Positions 26,695 to 32,468 of a stretch of DNA of 32,468 nt are shown here, in pieces. Source of the stretch: Chitinophagaceae bacterium (GTDB lineage: Bacteria > Bacteroidota > Bacteroidia > Cytophagales > JASGCU01); assembly GCA_030053935.1 (NCBI GenBank), contig JASGCU010000019.1, positions 1 to 32,468 on the forward strand, written 5' to 3'. The stretch's first letter is position 1. Every line of letters starts with the position of its first letter. A program made the translations under genes and the position numbers. The notes under the pieces were generated by a model that saw only the letters and a program-made list of their open reading frames with translations, ran no database searches and had not been told where the DNA came from.

Positions 26695-27099
26695 AGGATA
26701 TTTATTTTAAGAGGATGCGGCTCTCTTTTTACTCAATCATTCTCTTTTTTGAATGGAGCCAAAAAACAGAACAGAAATATTTTTTATTTGCACAGCAAAA
26801 TGCAATAATACCAAAAAAAGAGCATATATGCAAAATATAAAAAAAGATATTGATAAAAAAATGAATACTATAAGTATATTTTTTAGTTTTGAGAAAAGTA
26901 TTTATGTTCATCATGCTTCAAATTGCTTTTTAAACAGAAAAAAAATGTATGCAACAAGTTTGTGAGGGAAACAGTAAGATTGTATAATTATAAAAGAACC
27001 TCATTAATAGAGCTCCATTGGATTGCTGAAAAACATTTACTTCAACCATACTTCAAGAAACAATATAAAAACAAATAAAACATTAATATTATTCACTCT
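26695..27099. other. 405-bp spacer without a supported gene
   Basis: Short open frames exist on both strands (26729-26914 minus, 26753-26965 plus), but they overlap each other, are Lys/Phe/Ile-biased and have no recognisable features. The only structure I see is the palindrome GCATATATGC near 26822. Promoters for the divergent YhhN-family and 994-residue genes should lie here, but I cannot point to a clear consensus. Confidence 0.5.
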
Positions 27100-30084
27100 A
27101 TGAACTTTTTTAACAAAAATAATACGGTCTTCTTTTGGAACTCGTGGGATACTTTTTATAAAAAACACTTTCTGTTTGTATTCTATCCATTTTTATTGTT
27201 AGTTATCATAACCGCTGTTTTTATACCTCTCCAAGACAGTTTTTCCATTGATTGGCTGACGGAAACAGACACAAAAACTATACCCATCGCAATAGATACT
27301 ATACCTATAGGTTTTGTATCCTTAGAAGTTCCCGCTGAAATAGCCCTCGTGCAACAATATTTTTCGGGAGATTTTATGAAAATACATATTGTTTACGGAT
27401 ATATCTATGTATTCCTGCTCTTTTTTCTTTATAGCATTCTTTTTTCAGTAGGTACGGTACTTCCGCGTTTTTGGTATATTTTTTTTGTAGGGATAAGCAT
27501 ATTTCTTCTCGCTACCCTCCAGATACATCAAATCAAGTTTTTTGGTTTTTCCAATCAATATCCATTCATAGTTTTAATCGTCTGTATTTGCTCGCTGAGT
27601 TATTATTTTTATACCAAGTCACCGTTCATTCCTTTTTTTATACGGGTCAGTTCTTTTTATGGTATCTTTTTGATGCTGATATTCTTATCCATTTTTTTTG
27701 GAGAAACCAACTACCCACTCTTTACCCTTTGCCAAAATACATACATCAGTGCTCTACTCATCACGGTCTTATTCTGTCTTTTGGTGGGGCATGAAATTAT
27801 TTATTGGATACTGTATGTAAGCACCAAAGGAGGAAGGTCCTATATACCCAGCAATAATACCAAACACTTTCTATCACTGAGCCTTCTCTACATGCTTATG
27901 CTGTTGCTTATATACACATACAACACCCGAATAATCAAAGTAGAAATTATTTCTGTAAGCCCCATTATGATACTCATATTTTCTGCTATTTTAGGACTTT
28001 GGGGATTGAAGGACAGGGAGGAAAGATATGGTGCAATAAGCCCGTTTTATCCATTTGTGGCAATACTCTATCTCACTTTAGGAATGATTACATTTTCTAC
28101 TATTATTTGGCAGATGGTTCAAAACAACGACCCCGTATTAGAAACTATAGATGACTCTATTGTCTTCGGGCATATCGGATTTGGATTTATATTTATCCTC
28201 TATGTTATTGCAAACTACCTCACACCTCTGATGCAAAACCAACAAGTATATAAAATTGTATTCAAAGAAAGCAATATGCCGTATATGAGCTATAGGTTAG
28301 GAGGAATCGTTATCATCTGTGCCTTTTTCTTTTATACCGAAAAAATCAGCTACTCGCAGGCAATCGCAGGGTATTGTAATCAAATAGGAGACCTTTTGGT
28401 ACTGAAAAAAAATATCCCCGCCGCAATACACTCTTATAAACAAGGAAACTTTATGGGATATGCAAATCAAAAATCAAACTACCAATTAGCATACCTCTTG
28501 CACTCACAAAAAGAAAAAGAAGCCCTCTACTATGCAGAACTCTCCACCCAAAAAAATCCATCTCCACAAGCATTCATCAACACCGCAAACCAATACAATC
28601 AAAAAGGCAGATTCTTGGAAGGAATTTTCATACTCCAAGAAGCATGTAAGAACTACCCCAACGACCCCTTTCTACAAAATAACATGGGATACTTGTATCT
28701 CAAAACAGACATAGCCGACTCATCTCTCCAATACCTCAAACAATCTCTCCAAAACGAATCTACTTACAGCCAATCTCTTACCAACATAGCATACTTAGCT
28801 TTCCAACTCGGAACTATACCATCCCCTCAAGAACTTAACCAATATGACTCATCTCTTTTATATGAAAATTTCTCCATAAATTATTTCGCCTCTCTCATAA
28901 AAGCAAAAAAAACAGATGAAGATATACACATCAATACAATATTTACCAACAAAACACTCACTAAAAACTCTCTCCATTTGATTATAAACGCCTCCCTCGC
29001 CTCCATAAAAAACCCAAAAAACATACTCCCCCCCCTAAAAAATTATATAAACGATACCTCCAACAAACAATACAAAGAACCATTAGAACTCATATACTCT
29101 CTCCACGCATACTATCATAATAATGTAGCAGAAGCATATACTCTCTTAGATAAACTCCAAGAAAATAACCACAATACAAGAGCAGAATACCTCTATATAA
29201 TGGGAATATTTGCATTACAACAAAACAACCCCGAAAAAGCAATAGCATTTTTAGAAAAATCTGTAGAAGAACCATATTACCCCGCTTTCAAAGCACTCAT
29301 CACAGCATATTTGGAAAATAATAATCCCGAAAAAGCAATAACCCTTTTACAAACCATAGACCTCACAGAAGACCAAGAACTCAAAGCATACTCAGAATAC
29401 ATATACTCTGCCCTCCACTCCCCCATAAACGATGAACAAAAATATCAATATATCAGATGGAATTGGAAAAAACTACCCGAAGAAACTATACAGAGTATCC
29501 TATACACCATACAAAATGAAACTATACAAGCAAAAGCAAACCTCTTCCTCACCCATATATATATCCAAAAAGAAAAAATACCCGAAGCAGAACAACTTTT
29601 AGAAAGCATAACAGAAGAAATGATTCCTCCCGAAATGCGATTAGAAAAACAAAAAATCCAATACCAAGTCCACCTTCAAAAAAATGGACTCTCCGAATGC
29701 TCATATCCCATCCTCCCCAATGATAAAGCAACTCTGAAAGAGATAAAAGCATATAGAGAAGCAAAAGACTGGAAAAACCTCATCCACAAAGTATCTGAAA
29801 ACCCCTTCGACCTTACTCTCCTCATAGCCGCTACAGATTTTTGTATGCAACAAAAAGAATGGGAACACGCATATAACATACTCCTTATTGCATATAGCTT
29901 TCATCCCCATGAATGCAAAGTAATACAGAGATACGCCATAGCATCACTTATGAGAGGGTTAAACATGTATGCAGAAAACTCTCTCCTCAAATGCTCAAAA
30001 TGTATGAAAAAAGAACAATACCTCTCATTCGAAAAAAAATATACCCACCTCAAAGATTCTCTCCTCAACTCTCAATGGGAATGA
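27100..30084 (+). CDS. Large membrane protein with C-terminal TPR domain, function unknown
   Basis: A 994-residue protein in two halves. Residues about 22-430 contain roughly ten membrane helices, with a periplasmic loop after the first helix (SFSIDWLTETDTKT). From about 435 to the end run TPR-type helical repeats, for example LGDLLVLKKNIPAAIHSYKQ-like and NNMGYLYLKTDIADSSLQYL-like units, then PEKAIAFLEKS and IPEAEQLLES. I recognise the architecture as common in Cytophagales but know no assigned function. It could scaffold a membrane complex. It is not similar enough to the TMTC-like protein at 11547-13730 to call it a paralogue: it lacks the Asp-Asp and HP...GRND motifs. The TPR half is strikingly poor in G on the coding strand. 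Confidence 0.82.
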   Translation: MNFFNKNNTVFFWNSWDTFYKKHFLFVFYPFLLLVIITAVFIPLQDSFSIDWLTETDTKTIPIAIDTIPIGFVSLEVPAEIALVQQYFSGDFMKIHIVYGYIYVFLLFFLYSILFSVGTVLPRFWYIFFVGISIFLLATLQIHQIKFFGFSNQYPFIVLIVCICSLSYYFYTKSPFIPFFIRVSSFYGIFLMLIFLSIFFGETNYPLFTLCQNTYISALLITVLFCLLVGHEIIYWILYVSTKGGRSYIPSNNTKHFLSLSLLYMLMLLLIYTYNTRIIKVEIISVSPIMILIFSAILGLWGLKDREERYGAISPFYPFVAILYLTLGMITFSTIIWQMVQNNDPVLETIDDSIVFGHIGFGFIFILYVIANYLTPLMQNQQVYKIVFKESNMPYMSYRLGGIVIICAFFFYTEKISYSQAIAGYCNQIGDLLVLKKNIPAAIHSYKQGNFMGYANQKSNYQLAYLLHSQKEKEALYYAELSTQKNPSPQAFINTANQYNQKGRFLEGIFILQEACKNYPNDPFLQNNMGYLYLKTDIADSSLQYLKQSLQNESTYSQSLTNIAYLAFQLGTIPSPQELNQYDSSLLYENFSINYFASLIKAKKTDEDIHINTIFTNKTLTKNSLHLIINASLASIKNPKNILPPLKNYINDTSNKQYKEPLELIYSLHAYYHNNVAEAYTLLDKLQENNHNTRAEYLYIMGIFALQQNNPEKAIAFLEKSVEEPYYPAFKALITAYLENNNPEKAITLLQTIDLTEDQELKAYSEYIYSALHSPINDEQKYQYIRWNWKKLPEETIQSILYTIQNETIQAKANLFLTHIYIQKEKIPEAEQLLESITEEMIPPEMRLEKQKIQYQVHLQKNGLSECSYPILPNDKATLKEIKAYREAKDWKNLIHKVSENPFDLTLLIAATDFCMQQKEWEHAYNILLIAYSFHPHECKVIQRYAIASLMRGLNMYAENSLLKCSKCMKKEQYLSFEKKYTHLKDSLLNSQWE

Positions 30085-30142
30085 TGGACTTGGAACCTAC
30101 CTCAAAGGAATAAAAAATCAATACTTACATAAAAGAAATATC

Positions 30143-30234
30143 CTCACACCAACATTATAATAAAATTTCATACCTTTCCTTTTTAAAAATGTTACCATAC
30201 ACTTTTTGAAGATAATTTTTGCGTAAGGTGAGTT
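30143..30234 (-). repeat. ~94-bp dispersed element, copy B (core 30168-30207)
   Basis: The core 30168-30207 is the reverse complement of 81-120 with three mismatches in 40. The right arm (30217-30234, TTTGCGTAAGGTGAGTT) matches the right arm of copy A in the same orientation at 15 of 18. The left arm contains AACATTAT (30151-30158), also found in the left arm of copy A (69-76). Both arms begin or end with CTCAC/GTGAG and are inverted relative to each other. The element ends 95 bases before the E1 start. No coding frame lies within. Confidence 0.6.
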
Positions 30235-30329
30235 CATAATTGGTACGTTCAAAAAATAATTGTCAATATTTATCATAAAAAACATATATTAATTTTTTCA
30301 ATAACAGACACATATTATTACACAGCACT

Positions 30330-32309
30330 ATGATATTTAATAGAAATACATTAACAGAGGGGGAATTATTGCATATTTACGAGAAGCTCTTAGAACCGAG
30401 GATGATAGAGGAGAAGATGCTCATATTATTAAGACAGAATAAAATAAGCAAGTGGTTTTCAGGGATTGGACAAGAGGCAATTTCGGTAGGGATTGTTTTA
30501 GGGATTGAGAGAGACGAGTATATCTTGCCGATGCACAGGAATTTGGGTATTTTTACGGGCAGAGGGATACCTTATAAGACATTATTTTCGCAGTTTCAAG
30601 GGACCCTGAATGGATTTACCAAAGGACGAGACCGTTCTTTCCATTTTGGAACGCGGGAATATAACATTGTAGGGATGATAAGCCATTTAGGTCCGCAGAT
30701 GGGAGTAGCCGATGGCATAGCTTTAGCATCAAAATTGGCAGAAGAAAAAAAAATAACCGTTGTATTCACCGGAGATGGTGGCACGAGTGAAGGGGACTTT
30801 CACGAATCTGTCAATGTAGCTGCAGTGTGGAATCTTCCTGTAATTTTCGTTATTGAAAACAACGGCTACGGACTAAGTACCCCCAGCGCCGAGCAGTTCC
30901 GTTTTAAGTCCTTTGTAGATAAAGGAATAGGATACGGAATAGATGCCATAAGTATAGATGGAAACAATGTCTTAGAGGTTTTGGATACTATCAAAACATG
31001 GGCAAAAGATATACGAACCAATCCTAGACCCCTCCTTATAGAAGCAAATACCTTTCGGATGCGAGGACATGAGGAAGCTTCCGGCACTAAATACGTTCCT
31101 AAAAAACTCATGGAGCATTGGGCTACCAAAGACCCGATTCAAAACTACGAAGCATTCCTTATGTCCATCAATGTCTTAACCGAAGCAAAAAAGAAAGAAA
31201 TAACTCAGAAAATAAAAAAAGATATTGATGATGCAATAGAAACCTCTTTTGCAGAACCTCTCCCCATCGCCGATACATCGACAGAACTACAAGATGTTTA
31301 TTTCCCCTTTTCCCAAAAAGTTTTTTTCCCCAATACAGCAAAGACCTCTCCAAAACGCTTTGTAGATGCTATTGCTGATGCTCTCCGCCAAAGTATGGAA
31401 CGATTTCCTGATTTGGTGCTTATGGGACAGGATATTGCAGAATACGGAGGGGTTTTTAAAGTGACCGAAGGGTTTGTAGATATGTTTGGAAAAGAAAGAG
31501 TGAGAAATACTCCTCTCTGTGAGTCCGCTATCGTGGGAACTGCTTTGGGGCTCTCCATAAAAGGCAAAAAATCAATGGTAGAAATGCAATTTGCTGATTT
31601 TGTGACAGAAGGATTTAACCAAATAGTGAACAATCTTGCGAAAAGTCATTGGCGATGGACACAAAATGCTGATGTAGTTATCAGAATGCCAACAGGGGCA
31701 GGAGTAGCTGCTGGACCTTTTCACAGCCAAAGCAACGAAGCATGGTTTTTTCATACCCCCGGTCTCAAAATTGTATACCCTTCTAACCCTTACGATGCCA
31801 AAGGATTACTCAATGCAAGCATAGAAGACCCTAATCCTTATTTATTTTTTGAGCATAAAGCACTCTATAGGTCTCTAAGCCAAGATATTCCCGATGATTA
31901 TTATACCATAGAAGTAGGAAAAGCAAGCCAGATACAGGAAGGCAACGATGTATCTATCATAACATACGGAATGGGTGTTGTATGGGCAAAAGAAGTCATG
32001 AAAAAATTTCCCGATGCCAGTGCTGATATTGTAGATCTGCGAACTCTCTTACCTTGGGACAAAGAATCCGTCTTTGCTACGGTACAAAAAACAGGAAAAG
32101 TACTTATAGTCCACGAAGATTGCATTACGGGAGGCATAGGAGCAGAAATAGCAGCTTGGATAGGGGAATATTGTTTTTCTTTTTTAGATGCACCTGTTAT
32201 GCGAGAAGGAGGATTAGACACCCCAATCCCTTTTGCACAAACATTAGAGCAAAACTTTTTGCCAAAACAAAGAATGGAAGAAAAAATAAAAAAACTATTG
32301 CTTTTTTAA
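30330..32309 (+). CDS. Fused alpha/beta E1 subunit of a 2-oxo acid dehydrogenase
   Basis: A thiamine-diphosphate enzyme that decarboxylates a 2-oxo acid and acylates the lipoyl group of E2. The alpha part (about 1-330) has the TPP motif GDGGTSEGDFHESVN (148-162), ending in ENNGYGLSTP (176-185), and the phosphorylation-loop region FRMRGHEEASG. The beta part (about 345-659) has MGQDIAEYGGVFKVTEGF, TPLCESAIVGTALG and MPTGAGVAAGPFHSQS. The continuous fusion in 659 residues is usual in Bacteroidota. The substrate (pyruvate or branched-chain 2-oxo acids) cannot be decided from sequence by eye. No E2 or E3 gene lies in the window. Copy B of the repeat lies directly upstream. Confidence 0.92.
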   Translation: MIFNRNTLTEGELLHIYEKLLEPRMIEEKMLILLRQNKISKWFSGIGQEAISVGIVLGIERDEYILPMHRNLGIFTGRGIPYKTLFSQFQGTLNGFTKGRDRSFHFGTREYNIVGMISHLGPQMGVADGIALASKLAEEKKITVVFTGDGGTSEGDFHESVNVAAVWNLPVIFVIENNGYGLSTPSAEQFRFKSFVDKGIGYGIDAISIDGNNVLEVLDTIKTWAKDIRTNPRPLLIEANTFRMRGHEEASGTKYVPKKLMEHWATKDPIQNYEAFLMSINVLTEAKKKEITQKIKKDIDDAIETSFAEPLPIADTSTELQDVYFPFSQKVFFPNTAKTSPKRFVDAIADALRQSMERFPDLVLMGQDIAEYGGVFKVTEGFVDMFGKERVRNTPLCESAIVGTALGLSIKGKKSMVEMQFADFVTEGFNQIVNNLAKSHWRWTQNADVVIRMPTGAGVAAGPFHSQSNEAWFFHTPGLKIVYPSNPYDAKGLLNASIEDPNPYLFFEHKALYRSLSQDIPDDYYTIEVGKASQIQEGNDVSIITYGMGVVWAKEVMKKFPDASADIVDLRTLLPWDKESVFATVQKTGKVLIVHEDCITGGIGAEIAAWIGEYCFSFLDAPVMREGGLDTPIPFAQTLEQNFLPKQRMEEKIKKLLLF

Positions 32310-32380
32310 ACGGTTATTCTACCAACATTTCCCAACTACGTTGCTTTTTAAGGGTGTATCCCTGTAATTTTGTTATAAAA

Positions 32381-32468
32381 ATGCCACAACAACACAATCA
32401 AAAACTACGTAACACCGAAATATTGGTAGCTGGGGGAAGTCAAAAATTCACCTCTTTATTAAACGTGT
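32381..32468 (+). CDS. Possible 5' end of a gene cut by the window edge
   Basis: From the ATG at 32381 the frame stays open for 29 codons to the window end (MPQQHNQKLRNTEILVAGGS..., ending SLLNV). The frame is also open upstream, into the end of the E1 gene region. I do not recognise the product. The start lies 71 bases after the E1 stop, on the same strand. A real gene is plausible in this dense genome, but 29 codons do not prove it. Confidence 0.4.
   Translation, partial: MPQQHNQKLRNTEILVAGGSQKFTSLLNV

Noticed and set aside
26753-26965. 70-residue plus-strand frame in the YhhN/994-residue spacer
   Set aside because: It overlaps an equally open minus-strand frame (26729-26914), has biased Lys/Asn/Ile composition and no signal or motif; both are best explained by AT-rich spacer DNA.
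27002-27075. In-frame stretch reading ELHWIAEKHLLQPYFKKQ that resembles a protein tail
   Set aside because: Stop codons lie immediately upstream in the same frame, so at most it could be a tiny gene remnant; the evidence is too thin.
30596-32221. Several 60-111 residue minus-strand frames across the E1 gene
   Set aside because: All are antisense to clearly conserved E1 motifs.
32350-32363. Small hairpin AGGG...CCCT after the E1 gene as a terminator
   Set aside because: Only four base pairs and no T-run after it.

Overview
The window is AT-rich chromosomal DNA from a member of the Bacteroidota, most likely a gliding or type IX-secreting lineage of the Cytophagales type. The evidence is a complete gldK-gldL-gldM-gldN cluster with an upstream PorP/SprF protein, a fused alpha/beta 2-oxo acid dehydrogenase E1, a CXXXY-type CcmE, AT-rich start regions without strong Shine-Dalgarno sequences, and at least one TAnnTTTG-type promoter element. 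I see no rRNA, tRNA, CRISPR array, phage gene or transposase gene.

Layout. Positions 1-443 hold no gene but carry a structured ~94-bp repeat and two hairpins. A tight plus-strand run follows (444-5000): an M14 zinc carboxypeptidase, a CcmD-like peptide, CcmE and a dGTPase. Next come a PorP/SprF protein (5243-6211) and the T9SS motor/ring operon gldKLMN (6374-10776), which ends at a good bidirectional hairpin terminator (10892-10930). A minus-strand block (10952-15231) encodes a 3-methyladenine DNA glycosylase, a TMTC-like membrane/TPR protein and the ribosome-assembly GTPase Der. A ~600-bp gene-free, palindrome-rich stretch separates der from a SCO1-like copper chaperone (15836-16459). Minus-strand mutS and lpxB overlap. 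Plus-strand heme A synthase and ftsY follow, then minus-strand mfd preceded by a YhhN-family membrane protein. The right end holds a 994-residue membrane/TPR protein of unknown function (27100-30084), a second copy of the ~94-bp repeat, the fused E1 gene (30330-32309), and the possible start of a gene cut by the window edge.

How the genes fit together. CcmD/CcmE, SCO1 and CtaA all serve maturation of c-type cytochromes and haem-copper oxidase, implying aerobic respiration fed by the E1 dehydrogenase. MutS, Mfd, the DNA glycosylase and the dGTPase form a DNA-maintenance set. GldKLMN with PorP/SprF make the T9SS core, which would export proteins such as adhesins and peptidases.

Most genes are ordinary core genes. 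The least explained items are non-coding: (i) two ~94-bp elements at 58-151 and 30143-30234, whose 40-bp cores match at 37/40 in opposite orientation while their right arms match in the same orientation, as in an element whose core has flipped; (ii) a 31-bp motif present twice (13782-13812, 20403-20433); (iii) the palindromes of 15232-15835; and (iv) abrupt changes of strand base composition along the window.
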